DNA of 45,642 nt, taken from the NCBI GenBank assembly GCA_022823305.1, contig JAJDXK010000109.1:1-45642 (forward strand), read 5' to 3'. This document shows, piece by piece, positions 28,767-36,604 of this stretch. The position numbers were made by a program, and so were the translations under genes. The notes under the pieces were generated by a model. The model was not told the DNA's origin and did not search any database. It saw nothing but the letters and a program-made list of their open reading frames with translations. Each line of letters begins with the position of its first letter. Positions within the stretch are counted from its first letter, which is position 1. Source of the stretch: Alphaproteobacteria bacterium. Lineage in GTDB: Bacteria; Pseudomonadota; Alphaproteobacteria; UBA828.

Positions 28767-28880
28767 GCGGCGCTCCGGGACCGCTCCCCGCCGCAATGGG
28801 CGATCCCGGGGATGCGGTCCGACCGGGTTACGGGGCACAATGCGCCCAGGCCGCACCGCAACCATCGGGAGAGAACGACC

Positions 28881-29282
<402 letters not shown>

Positions 29283-29312
29283 ACGGGACAATCGGCCTCC
29301 CGCCGGCTCTCC

Positions 29313-30830
29313 TCAGCGCAGGAAGAGCCGGTAGGCGGGATTCTCCGTCTCGTCGCGGCAGTCGTACCCCACCTCCTCGAGAAAGGACTGGAACTCCCCG
29401 CGCTGGTCCTGCGGCACCTGCAGGCCGATCAGCACCCGGCCGTAGTCGGAGCCGTGGTTGCGGTAGTGGAACATGCTGATGTTCCAGGGCCTGGCCCCCA
29501 TCCGCGTGAGGAAGTGCATGAGCGCGCCCGGCCGTTCGGGGAAGTCGAAGCGGTAGAGCACCTCGTCCAGCTCGCCTGGCGCATGCCCGCCCACCATGTG
29601 GCGCACGTGCAGCTTGGCCATCTCGTTGTCGCTCAGGTCGAGCACCGGGTAGCCGTTGCGGGTCAGCGCGTCGACGAGCCCGAGCTTGTCGGCGCCGGCA
29701 TCGCTGATCTCGACGCCGACGAAGATGTGCGCCTCCGCGTCGTCGGCGTAGCGGTAGTTGAACTCGGTGATCGAGCGGTCGCCGATCAGCTCGCAGAAGC
29801 GCATCAGGCTGCCCGGCCGCTCGGGGATCGTCACCGCCAGCAGCATCTCGCGCTGCTCGCCGAGCTGGGCCCGCTGGGCGATGTGGCGCAGACGGTCGAA
29901 GTTGACGTTGGCGCCGCTCACCACCGCGGCGAAGCGCCCGTCCGCCGCCCCCTCGCGCTCGGCGTAGCGCTTGAGGCCCGCCACCGCGAGCGCGCCGGCC
30001 GGCTCGGCGATGGAGCGGGTGTCCTCGAAGATGTCCTTGATGGCCGCGCATATCTCGTCGGTGGAGACCAGCACCACCTCGTCGACGCATTCCTGCGCGA
30101 TGCGGAAGGGCTCGGCGCCCACCTGCTTCACCGCCACGCCGTCGGCGAAAATCCCGACGCTCTCCAGCACCACCCGCTCGCCCGCCGCGAGCGCCGCGTG
30201 GAGCGTCGGCGTGTCCTCGGGCTCGACGCCGACGATGCGTGTCCCGGGCCAGAGCGCCTTGATGTAGGCGGCGATGCCGGCGATCAGGCCGCCGCCGCCC
30301 ACGCTCACGAAGATCGCGTCGAAGGGCTCGCCCTGCTGGCGCACGATCTCCATCCCCACCGTGCCCTGCCCCGCGATGACCTGCTCGTCGTCGTAGGGCG
30401 GGATCAGGACCATGCCGCGCTCGGCGGCGAGCGCCTCCGCCCGCGCCCGCGCGCCGTCGTAGGAATCGCCCGCGAGCAGCACCTCGGCGCCGAGGCGTTC
30501 CACAGCGTCCACCTTGATGCGGGGCGCCGTCTCCGGCATGACGATCAGCGCGTGCGTGCCGAGCCGGCGCGCGGCCAGCGCCACGCCCTGCGCGTGGTTG
30601 CCGGCGGATGACGCGATCACCCCCCGCGCCCGCTCCCCGTCACTGAGCGAGGTGAGCTTGTTGTAGGCGCCCCGCAGCTTGAACGAGAAGACCGGCTGCA
30701 GGTCCTCGCGCTTGAGCCAGATCTCGCAGCCGAGCCGAGAGGAGAGCTTGGGCGCAAGCTCGAGCGGTGTCTCGCGCGCGACGTCGTAGACGCGCGCCTT
30801 CAGGATCTTGGTCACGTACTCTCTGGTCAT
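29313..30830 (-). CDS. ilvA: Threonine ammonia-lyase, biosynthetic
   Basis: PLP-dependent threonine dehydratase, 505 residues, first step of isoleucine synthesis (threonine to 2-oxobutanoate). The PLP lysine is K51 in FSFKLRGAYNKL. The phosphate-binding glycine loop is SVGGGGLIAGIAAY. Two C-terminal ACT-like regulatory domains follow from about residue 330 (LLAVTIPERPGSLMRFCEL and YRFDFPERPGALMHFL), the arrangement of the long, feedback-regulated biosynthetic enzyme rather than the short catabolic form. It stands alone, without other ilv genes in view. The gap upstream (30831-31202) shows no recognised leader. Confidence 0.96.
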   Translation of the reverse strand: MTREYVTKILKARVYDVARETPLELAPKLSSRLGCEIWLKREDLQPVFSFKLRGAYNKLTSLSDGERARGVIASSAGNHAQGVALAARRLGTHALIVMPETAPRIKVDAVERLGAEVLLAGDSYDGARARAEALAAERGMVLIPPYDDEQVIAGQGTVGMEIVRQQGEPFDAIFVSVGGGGLIAGIAAYIKALWPGTRIVGVEPEDTPTLHAALAAGERVVLESVGIFADGVAVKQVGAEPFRIAQECVDEVVLVSTDEICAAIKDIFEDTRSIAEPAGALAVAGLKRYAEREGAADGRFAAVVSGANVNFDRLRHIAQRAQLGEQREMLLAVTIPERPGSLMRFCELIGDRSITEFNYRYADDAEAHIFVGVEISDAGADKLGLVDALTRNGYPVLDLSDNEMAKLHVRHMVGGHAPGELDEVLYRFDFPERPGALMHFLTRMGARPWNISMFHYRNHGSDYGRVLIGLQVPQDQRGEFQSFLEEVGYDCRDETENPAYRLFLR

Positions 30831-31072
30831 GGGGTGGGGCTCGTTCGCGTGGACGCTGGTTCGTCTGCCGACAGGCGCCGGCGTCGCCGGGGCGGAGCAT
30901 GCACATGGGCGCCCGGCGGGCTTGAGTCAATGACCGAAGTCGGCGCGGGGCGCGCCGTCGCGCCGGTCCCGTCGGCACCCCTGCGGGCGAGGCGGATATT
31001 CCGTCGCCTCCGGCGCTGCGCCCCTTGAACGGGCAGAGCGGCAAACCTACTCTCTAAGGTGACGGCAGTCTT

Positions 31073-31089
31073 TCACCGGTTTCCGGTGA
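31073..31089. promoter_or_regulatory. 7-3-7 hairpin in the ilvA-DM13 divergent gap
   Basis: TCACCGG and CCGGTGA flank TTT in the 372-bp gap between the divergent ilvA and DM13 genes. The rest of the gap shows no gene, riboswitch or repeat that could be recognised. The hairpin may be an operator or a leader structure; its role is unknown. Confidence 0.35.
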
Positions 31090-31202
31090 CTTTCCGACTC
31101 GATCTTGTTGGCCAGGACGCGCGTTTCATGCCCTCTTTTCCGAGCGGATACTGAGGTTCGTGGAGACGGGGCTTCTGGCCGATACAAGGGCAGGAGGCGA
31201 CG

Positions 31203-31688
31203 ATGTGGAGATGGTTTGCCGTGTTCTTTGTCGGTGGCGTCCTGGGAACGGCCTTCGGCGTCGGCGTCGGCTTCTTCATCTTCCCCTACGTGTTCCCGCC
31301 GCCGCCTGCGATGGAAGCCCTCGCCGTCGACGACGAGGCGGAGGCGGTCGCCCGGGGGATGTTCATTCACGCAAATCCCTCCGACCCCATCCACTACGGA
31401 GAGGGGAGCGTCACGGTCTACGAAGACGTGGTCTTCCTCGAGGATGACTTCAAGGTCGGGCCGGGGCCGGCATTCCACGTCTATCTCGTGCCGCAGAAGG
31501 AAATCCGCGAGTCCTCGGAGGTGAAGAACACGATGTACGTCGACCTCGGCAAGTTGCGCGCCTTCGAGGGCAGTCAGAATTACCGAATTCCCGAAGGCGT
31601 CGACCTCAAGGACTATCCCAGCGTCGTCATCTGGTGCGTCCAGTTCGGCGTCCTGATCTCGCCCGCCGATCTCGCCTTCGAGACCTGA
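31203..31688 (+). CDS. Membrane-anchored DM13-domain protein
   Basis: A 161-residue protein with one N-terminal membrane anchor (residues 3-32, rich in G, V and F), then PPPP, then a DM13 domain. DM13 features are GMFIHANPSDPIHYGEGSVTVYED, FLEDDFKVGPGPAFHVYLVP and, near the end, YPSVVIWCVQFGVLISPADL with the conserved cysteine. DM13 domains are proposed to take part in extracytoplasmic redox or cell-surface functions. Here the domain would face the periplasm. ATG 31203 is preceded by GGCAGGAGG. No operon partner is seen. Confidence 0.83.
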   Translation: MWRWFAVFFVGGVLGTAFGVGVGFFIFPYVFPPPPAMEALAVDDEAEAVARGMFIHANPSDPIHYGEGSVTVYEDVVFLEDDFKVGPGPAFHVYLVPQKEIRESSEVKNTMYVDLGKLRAFEGSQNYRIPEGVDLKDYPSVVIWCVQFGVLISPADLAFET

Positions 31689-31711
31689 CCGCGACCGCGT
31701 CTTCGCGCAGC

Positions 31712-31743
31712 AAAAGGGGCGCGAGCCCTGTGGCCCGCGCCCC
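31712..31743 (-). terminator. Rho-independent terminator for hsp20
   Basis: GGGGCGCG and CGCGCCCC form a perfect 8-bp stem (31716-31743). Read on the minus strand it is followed by TTTT (31715-31712). It lies 45 bp past the Hsp20 stop and also faces the convergent DM13 gene. Confidence 0.75.
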
Positions 31744-31787
31744 GCTCTCTCGTCGCAGCCGCGAGGCAGGCCCGCGGCCGCGTACGC

Positions 31788-32237
31788 TCAGGCGGCCTTG
31801 ACGATCCGCTTCTGGCCGCCGCTGTCGATGGCGATCTTGCGCGGCTTCAGCGCCTCGGGAAGCTCGCGCACCAGGTCGATGTGCAGGAGCCCCTTGTCGA
31901 GCGACGCGCCGGACACCTGGATGTGATCGGCCAGGTTGAAGCGGCGCTCGAAGGCGCGGGTGGCGATCCCCCGGTGGAGATAGCTCTCGTTCGCGCCGTT
32001 CTCCCTGGCGACCTTGCCCGCCACGGTGAGCAGGTTCTCCTTGACCTCGACGCTGATCTCGTCCTCGCCGAAGCCGGCGACGGCGAGCGTCACGCGGTAG
32101 GCGTTCTCGCCGGTCTTCTGGATGTTGTAGGGCGGGTAGCTGGGCGCGGCCTCGCTCGGCACCTGCTCGAGCAGGCGGGCCATCCTGTCGAAGCCGACGG
32201 TGTTGCTGAAGAGGGGGGAAAGGTCGAATGCGCGCAT
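31788..32237 (-). CDS. Hsp20/alpha-crystallin small heat-shock protein
   Basis: Small heat-shock protein of 149 residues (IbpA-like), an ATP-independent holdase. It starts MRAFDLSPLFSNTVGFDRMARLL. The alpha-crystallin domain spans about 35-130, with YRVTLAVAGFGEDEISVEVKENLLTVAG, GIATRAFERRFNLADHIQV and GLLHIDLVRELPE. The C-terminal I-x-I-like segment is PRKIAI. ATG 32237 is chosen over in-frame upstream codons because an AGGAG ribosome site is 8 bp before it and the upstream part forms a structured leader. An RpoH-like promoter and a ROSE-like thermometer precede it. Confidence 0.95.
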   Translation of the reverse strand: MRAFDLSPLFSNTVGFDRMARLLEQVPSEAAPSYPPYNIQKTGENAYRVTLAVAGFGEDEISVEVKENLLTVAGKVARENGANESYLHRGIATRAFERRFNLADHIQVSGASLDKGLLHIDLVRELPEALKPRKIAIDSGGQKRIVKAA

Positions 32238-32337
32238 GGCGTGACTCCTTGTCGTAAGCAAGTCTTCCGTGGTCCGCCGTCGTGGCCGGACCGGTTTCAT
32301 GCCCTGCCGGGGCCCGTCCTGCGGCACCCCCTGGGCA
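32238..32337 (-). promoter_or_regulatory. ROSE-like RNA thermometer in hsp20 leader
   Basis: The roughly 100-nt leader folds on paper into successive hairpins: TGCCC with GGGCA (outer) around TGCC with GGCA, then GGTCCG with CGGACC, then a start-proximal hairpin. In the last, TTGCT (32261-32257) faces the AGGAG ribosome site (32249-32245) across a short loop, with the G opposite G mismatch that characterises ROSE elements of alphaproteobacterial small heat-shock genes. It would hide the ribosome site at low temperature. The structure was paired by eye. Confidence 0.6.
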
Positions 32338-32343
32338 CACTCG

Positions 32344-32372
32344 ACATGGTGAGACCGGAGGGCGATTTCAAG
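32344..32372 (-). promoter_or_regulatory. RpoH (sigma-32)-type promoter of hsp20
   Basis: On the minus strand, CTTGAA (32372-32367), 17 bases, CCATGT (32349-32344) fits the heat-shock sigma pattern of a CTTGAA -35 with a C-rich -10. A start about 7 bases on falls near 32337, exactly where the first leader hairpin begins. Confidence 0.6.
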
Positions 32373-32524
32373 GGCGCAAACCGAACAGGTCGTGACCTCG
32401 CCGCACCGATCGAGGGCGCGCACGTCACTCGTCCGCCGCTCGCGTGACGGCGCGGTCGCACTCGCGGCGGAGATCGCGTATATGCCGCAGCACCTCGCTC
32501 GCTCACAGACATGGCCCGGCACCC

Positions 32525-33163
32525 ATGGCCGCGTTTCCCGATTCGCTTCTCGCCGGCTACCGCTCCTTCAGGGACGACCGCCATGCGCAGGCGCGCGGCC
32601 TCTATCGCACGCTCGCCGAGCGCGGCCAGAGGCCGGAGGTCATGGTCATCGCCTGCTGCGACTCCCGGGCGGCGCCGGAGACCATTTTCAGCGCCGCGCC
32701 GGGCCAGATCTTCGTCGTCCGCAATGTCGCCAACCTGGTGCCACCCCACGCGCCCGACGGCGCCTGTGACGGCACCGCCGCCGCGCTGGAGTTTGCCGTG
32801 CAGGGCCTCGGAGTAAGGCACATCGTCGTGCTCGGCCACGGGCGCTGCGGCGGCATCCGGGCGGCGCTGCACCCGGCGGCGGAGCCGCTCTCGCCGGACG
32901 ACTTCATCGGCAGGTGGACGACGCTGCTCGGGCCCGCCCTCCGCGAGATCGAGGCCGGCGACCGGCTCTCGGACGACCGGCGGCAGACCGCCCTCGAGCG
33001 CGCGTCCATCCGCCGTTCCGTCGCGAACCTGCGCACCTTCCCCTTCGTCTCGATCCTTGAGGAGCGGGGCCGCCTGGGCCTGCACGGCGCCTGGTTCGAC
33101 ATCGCCGAGGGCGCCCTCTGGACCATGGACCCGGCCAGCGGTGCCTTCTCCAGGGCAGGGTGA
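32525..33163 (+). CDS. Beta-class carbonic anhydrase
   Basis: Zinc enzyme interconverting CO2 and bicarbonate, 212 residues from ATG 32525. Zinc ligands are C44 (in CCDSRAAPE, with the D46-R48 dyad), H105 and C108 (LGHGRCGGI). FVVRNVANLVPP is the family substrate-pocket strand. The C-terminal LHGAWFDIAEGALW motif is intact. The frame is open 27 codons upstream, but that stretch is Arg/Ser-rich and not conserved. A YrdC-fold gene starts 28 bp after it on the same strand. Confidence 0.94.
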   Translation: MAAFPDSLLAGYRSFRDDRHAQARGLYRTLAERGQRPEVMVIACCDSRAAPETIFSAAPGQIFVVRNVANLVPPHAPDGACDGTAAALEFAVQGLGVRHIVVLGHGRCGGIRAALHPAAEPLSPDDFIGRWTTLLGPALREIEAGDRLSDDRRQTALERASIRRSVANLRTFPFVSILEERGRLGLHGAWFDIAEGALWTMDPASGAFSRAG

Positions 33164-33191
33164 GGCACGGGCCGTCGGCAGCGGGGCGCGC

Positions 33192-33908
33192 GTGATCGGC
33201 AGACCGGACGTTCAGCGCGATGCCGAGCGCGCCTTCGCCGTGCTCCGGCAGGGCGGGATCGCGATCCTGCCCATGAGCGTCGGCTACTCGGCCATCGGCG
33301 GCTCGGCGGCGGCGCTGAAGACGATCTTCGAGACCAAGCGGCGCGCGCCCGCCAAGCTGAACGCGATGCTCGGCGACATGGCCCTGCATCGCGCGCTCCA
33401 CGTCCTCGATCAGAAGGGGTGGGACGTCGCCAGCACCCTGGTGGACGACCTGGACCTGCCCTTGGGCGCCATCGCGCCGGCACGCATGGACCACCCCATC
33501 CTGCGCGGGATGGAGCCGCAGACGCTCGCGGCCTCGACCAGCGCCGGCACCCTGCTGATGCTGCTGAACGCGGGCCCCTTCCACGCCGCGATCACGCGCC
33601 TCAGCCGCGAGGCGCCGCATCCGCTCTTCGGCTCGTCCGCCAACCTCTCGCTCTCCGGCACCAGGTTCCGGGTCGAGGACATCGAGCCCGAGCTGATCGC
33701 CATCGCCGACATCGTGATCGACCACGGGCTGCGCCTCTACCACCTCTACCGCGCCTCATCGACCCTGCTCGACCTGGAGACCTTCGAGGTCGTGCGCTAC
33801 GGCGCCTGCTTCGAGCTCATCGCCGATGCGCTGAAGCGCCGCTTCGGGATCGCGCTGCCCCCACCGCCGCCCGGCCACATCCGCGACCTGGTCGGCGACC
33901 TCCCCTGA
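33192..33908 (+). CDS. Divergent Sua5/YciO/YrdC-fold protein
   Basis: A 238-residue protein of the YrdC-like fold, starting with GTG (CGGGG upstream). Recognisable are the KRRAPAKLNAML segment, SAGTLLMLLNAGPFHAAI and FGSSANLSLSGT, matching the KRP and SAN/SG nucleotide-site motifs of TsaC/Sua5. The usual N-terminal TET-x-YGLG motif is replaced by LPMSVGYSAIGG, so it is unlikely to be the housekeeping threonylcarbamoyl-AMP synthase and is better called a paralogue. It follows a carbonic anhydrase by 28 bp. Bicarbonate is a TsaC substrate, so the pairing may be meaningful. Confidence 0.78.
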   Translation: MIGRPDVQRDAERAFAVLRQGGIAILPMSVGYSAIGGSAAALKTIFETKRRAPAKLNAMLGDMALHRALHVLDQKGWDVASTLVDDLDLPLGAIAPARMDHPILRGMEPQTLAASTSAGTLLMLLNAGPFHAAITRLSREAPHPLFGSSANLSLSGTRFRVEDIEPELIAIADIVIDHGLRLYHLYRASSTLLDLETFEVVRYGACFELIADALKRRFGIALPPPPPGHIRDLVGDLP

Positions 33909-33942
33909 CCCTGCGACCGCATTCCAGCCCGGGAACGGAGCC

Positions 33943-35061
33943 ATGAAGATTGCCCGCATCGAGACCATCCCGCTGGCCATCCCGCACGAGCACGGCGGGC
34001 CGCCGCCGGCCTGGGGCGGGCAGGCGTGGCAGGGGCTCAGCATCCTGCTCGTGCGAGTCGAGACCGAGGAGGGCGCCACCGGCTGGGGCGAGGCCTTCAG
34101 CTACAACTGCATGGCGGCGGTGGAGGCGGTGATCGAGGGGACCGTGGCGCCCATCCTGATCGGGCGCGACGCCACGGACATCGCGGCTCTCAACCGCGAC
34201 CTGCAGCAGGCGCTGCACCTCTTCGGGCGCTACGGCATCACCATGTTCGCCATCTCCGCCGTCGACATCGCGCTCTGGGACCTTGCGGGCAAGAGGGCGG
34301 GGCTGCCGCTCGGCCAGCTGCTCGGCGGGCCGGCCTCGCCGCCGCCGGTTCCGGGCTACGCGAGCCTCTTCAAGTACCGCGACCCGGCACTGGTCGCGGA
34401 GACGACGCGCGCAGCGCTCGCCGAGGGCTACCCCGCCATCAAGCTGCACGAGACCGGCGAGCCCGAGATCGCCGCCGCGCGCGCGGCGCTGGGCGACGGC
34501 GTGCCGCTCTGCACCGACACCAACTGCCCCTGGACGCCGGCCGAAGCGCTCGGGATGGCGCGCCGGCTGAAGACCTATGATCTCCACTGGCTGGAGGAGC
34601 CGATCTTCCCGCCGGAGGACTTCGCGGCGCTGGCGCGCCTGCAGCGGGAGTCCGGCGTGGACCTCGCCTGCGGCGAGAACGCGTGCACCGCCTTCGAGTT
34701 CCGGCGCATGCTGGACGCGGGCGCGGTGCGCTACGTGCAGCCGAGCGTGACCAAGGTGGGCGGCGTGACCGAGTTCCTCAAGGTGGTCACGCTGGCCGAG
34801 GGCGCAGGCGTCACGGTGATGCCGCATTCGCCCTACTTCGGGCCCGGCTGGCTCGCGACCCTGCAGCTCATCGCGGCGATGCCGCTCGCGGGCGGCCCCG
34901 GCGGGCCCTGGGTCGAACGCTTCTACACACGGCTCGAGGCGACGCTCTATCCGGGCTTCGTCTCGCCCGCCCGCGACGGCCACTTCGCCGTCCCCACCGG
35001 CCCCGGCCTCGGCGCCGAGCCCGACGCGGACGTGATCCGCGACTACCGGGTGCCCGCGTAG
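33943..35061 (+). CDS. Mandelate racemase/muconate-lactonizing (enolase superfamily) enzyme
   Basis: A 372-residue enolase-superfamily enzyme of the MR/MLE branch. The N-terminal capping domain ends near 130. In the barrel, the second-strand base motif is K167-L-H169 (AIKLHETGEPE). Metal ligands are D192 (TDTNCPW), E218 (WLEEPIF) and E245 (CGENACT). A catalytic histidine is likely H295 (VMPHSPYFGPGW). K-x-H instead of K-x-K suggests an acid-sugar dehydratase-like subgroup rather than a racemase, but the substrate is unknown. It follows the YrdC paralogue by 34 bp and precedes the recombination scar at 35.2 kb. Confidence 0.88.
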   Translation: MKIARIETIPLAIPHEHGGPPPAWGGQAWQGLSILLVRVETEEGATGWGEAFSYNCMAAVEAVIEGTVAPILIGRDATDIAALNRDLQQALHLFGRYGITMFAISAVDIALWDLAGKRAGLPLGQLLGGPASPPPVPGYASLFKYRDPALVAETTRAALAEGYPAIKLHETGEPEIAAARAALGDGVPLCTDTNCPWTPAEALGMARRLKTYDLHWLEEPIFPPEDFAALARLQRESGVDLACGENACTAFEFRRMLDAGAVRYVQPSVTKVGGVTEFLKVVTLAEGAGVTVMPHSPYFGPGWLATLQLIAAMPLAGGPGGPWVERFYTRLEATLYPGFVSPARDGHFAVPTGPGLGAEPDADVIRDYRVPA

Positions 35062-35192
35062 CCCCGGCCCGTCACTCACGGGAGCGTCGCGGGCCGTGCG
35101 CCCGAGAGCCTGCTGAGTCAGGCAGTTAGCATCCTGATTCGGTAACGGCCAGCGATGGACCTCTGTCGGCAAATCCGTTATTCATAGCGTGA

Positions 35193-35381
35193 AACTCAGG
35201 GCAGACCATAGCCGACAAGATCGGACTGCGGACCGAGATCGAACTCCTCTCCGCCCTGGAGCGGCGCGAGGTGGTGACGCAGCCGGTGCTCGCCAGGCGC
35301 CTCTCGATCTCGGTCGGGATGGTCAACGCCCTGCTCAAGCGCGCCGCGCGAGAATGCGTTAGCCACATGGCTGTGGCGTAG
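35193..35381 (+). pseudogene. Truncated EPS-associated winged-helix regulator
   Basis: The plus-strand frame reads LRTEIELLSALERREVVTQP and then VLARRLSISVGMVNALLKRA. This is the N-terminal helix-turn-helix of the MarR/Lrp-like regulators that usually stand at the head of exopolysaccharide clusters. Likeness stops abruptly near 35350, after LLKRAAR, where KG and a wing would follow in intact relatives. The last ten codons are foreign. No ATG, GTG or TTG is found between the upstream stop (35190) and the conserved part; ATA occupies the likely start. It is therefore a broken remnant. Confidence 0.65.
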
Positions 35382-35399
35382 ATCATGAATGCGCAGGCG
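35352..35399 (-). pseudogene. Tyrosine-recombinase box fragment in a deletion scar
   Basis: Between the regulator remnant and the glycosyltransferase remnant, about 48 bp read on the minus strand encode RLRIHDLRHSHVANAF. RIHDLRHSHVA is the H-x-x-R active-site box of phage-type tyrosine recombinases. No other part of an integrase is present on either side. The piece looks like the residue of an integrated element left when the region between the two remnants was lost. Confidence 0.55.
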
Positions 35400-35614
35400 A
35401 CGCGAGCCGCATCCTCCTCGACACCGGCGCCGGCCTGAGGGTTCAACCCGAAGACCCGGCCGCGCTGGCCTCCGCGGTCCGCTCGCTGCACGCCGATCGC
35501 GCGGCGCTCCAGCGCCTGGCCGCCGCGAGCCGCGCCGCAGCACGCGCCCACAGCCGCGAGACGCAGGCCCGCAACATGCTGCGGGTGCTGGAGCAGGCCG
35601 CAGCGGGCGCGTAG
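35399..35614 (+). pseudogene. C-terminal remnant of a GT4-type glycosyltransferase
   Basis: The plus-strand frame reads LDTGAGLRVQPEDPAALASA, VRSLHADRAALQRLAAASRA and ends with RETQARNMLRVLEQAAAGA and a stop. This is the last 70 residues of a group 1 (GT-B, family 4) glycosyltransferase: the GxGLRV-x-PEDP-x-ALA segment plus the terminal helices. The N-terminal 300 or so residues are absent. Together with the upstream regulator fragment it marks a lost polysaccharide gene cluster. Confidence 0.65.
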
Positions 35615-35633
35615 CAGCGCCCAGCCCGGGCCC

Positions 35634-36455
35634 CTAGTGCGACATCAGCACCGGGACGGTCATCTGGCGCAGGATGTCGCGGGTCACGCCACCCAGGAAG
35701 AGCTCGCGCATGCGGTGATGGCCGTAGCCGCCCATGACGAGGAGGTCGACGCCCAGGTCGCTGATCTCGGACAGCACGGCGTCGCTCGCGCCCAGGTCCG
35801 ACGAGCTGATCGTGTGCCGCGCCTCGGTCGTCACGCCGTGCCGTGCCAGGTACGCGCCGATCTCGGCCCCCGGAATGTGCTTGCCGTCGCCCGTATCGAC
35901 GCCGAAGACGATCACCTTGTTCGCCTGCTGCATGAGCGGGAGCGCGTCCGAGAGGGCGCGCTTCGCCTCGCGCGTGCCGTTCCAGGCGAGCATCACCGTC
36001 TGGAGGCTGACGTCGAAGCTTCCGGCATAGGGCCAGACCAGCAGGGGGCCGCCGGCGCTCAGCACCACGCTGTCGGCCAGCCCGCCGACGCTCCTGCTGT
36101 CGTCGGGGTCGGTCTGGCCGACGATGGTGAGGTCGGCATAGCGCGCGCTGGTCGTGACGGCATCGACGGGCTCGCCCGTCATGAGGCGCCATTCCGACGG
36201 CACCGTCGATTTCGCCAACCGCTCGGCAAACTGCCGCTCGGCGCTTTCGGCGAGCGCGCGCTGTTCCGTGTCCAGTCGCTTGAGGACCTCCGGAGAGAGC
36301 TCGAAGCTCGCGTACCCCGGGACGAGGAGCCGAGACAGCACGTAGATGCCGGTCACCCGGCTCTCGTGGCGTTCGGCCAGCGTGACCGCGGCATCCAGCC
36401 GCGCCGCCGACCGTTGGTCCTGAGCCAGATGCACCACGATGTCCTTGTATGCCAT
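35634..36455 (-). CDS. Universal stress protein, tandem UspA domains
   Basis: A 273-residue protein with two UspA folds in one chain. The first domain starts MAYKDIVVHLAQDQRSAARL; the second starts near 150 (LQTVMLAWNGTREAKRAL). The second domain ends with MGGYGHHRMRELFLGGVTRD, the ATP-binding G-2x-G-9x-G(T) motif. The first domain's version is degenerate. ATG 36455 has a GGAGGAGGAG ribosome site, better than an in-frame start 39 bp upstream. Such proteins bind ATP and help survival under stress; partners are unknown. Confidence 0.92.
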   Translation of the reverse strand: MAYKDIVVHLAQDQRSAARLDAAVTLAERHESRVTGIYVLSRLLVPGYASFELSPEVLKRLDTEQRALAESAERQFAERLAKSTVPSEWRLMTGEPVDAVTTSARYADLTIVGQTDPDDSRSVGGLADSVVLSAGGPLLVWPYAGSFDVSLQTVMLAWNGTREAKRALSDALPLMQQANKVIVFGVDTGDGKHIPGAEIGAYLARHGVTTEARHTISSSDLGASDAVLSEISDLGVDLLVMGGYGHHRMRELFLGGVTRDILRQMTVPVLMSH

Positions 36456-36604
36456 GGTCGGATCTCCTCCTCCGTACGGGTTGCTGCAGCGCACCTGGCC
36501 GCGGGAAGCCGCCCGGGGTCAGGCCGGGCCCGCCGGACGCGTCATCCGCGGCGCCCCGCGTGCCGGCGCCTGAGGCGGGGCGGCCGCCCCGGTCCCGACG
36601 CCGC

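Noticed and set aside
35126-35551. A 141-codon minus-strand frame across the 35.4-kb scar
   Set aside because: Only the short recombinase box within this strand shows family resemblance; the rest is antisense to the regulator and glycosyltransferase remnants.
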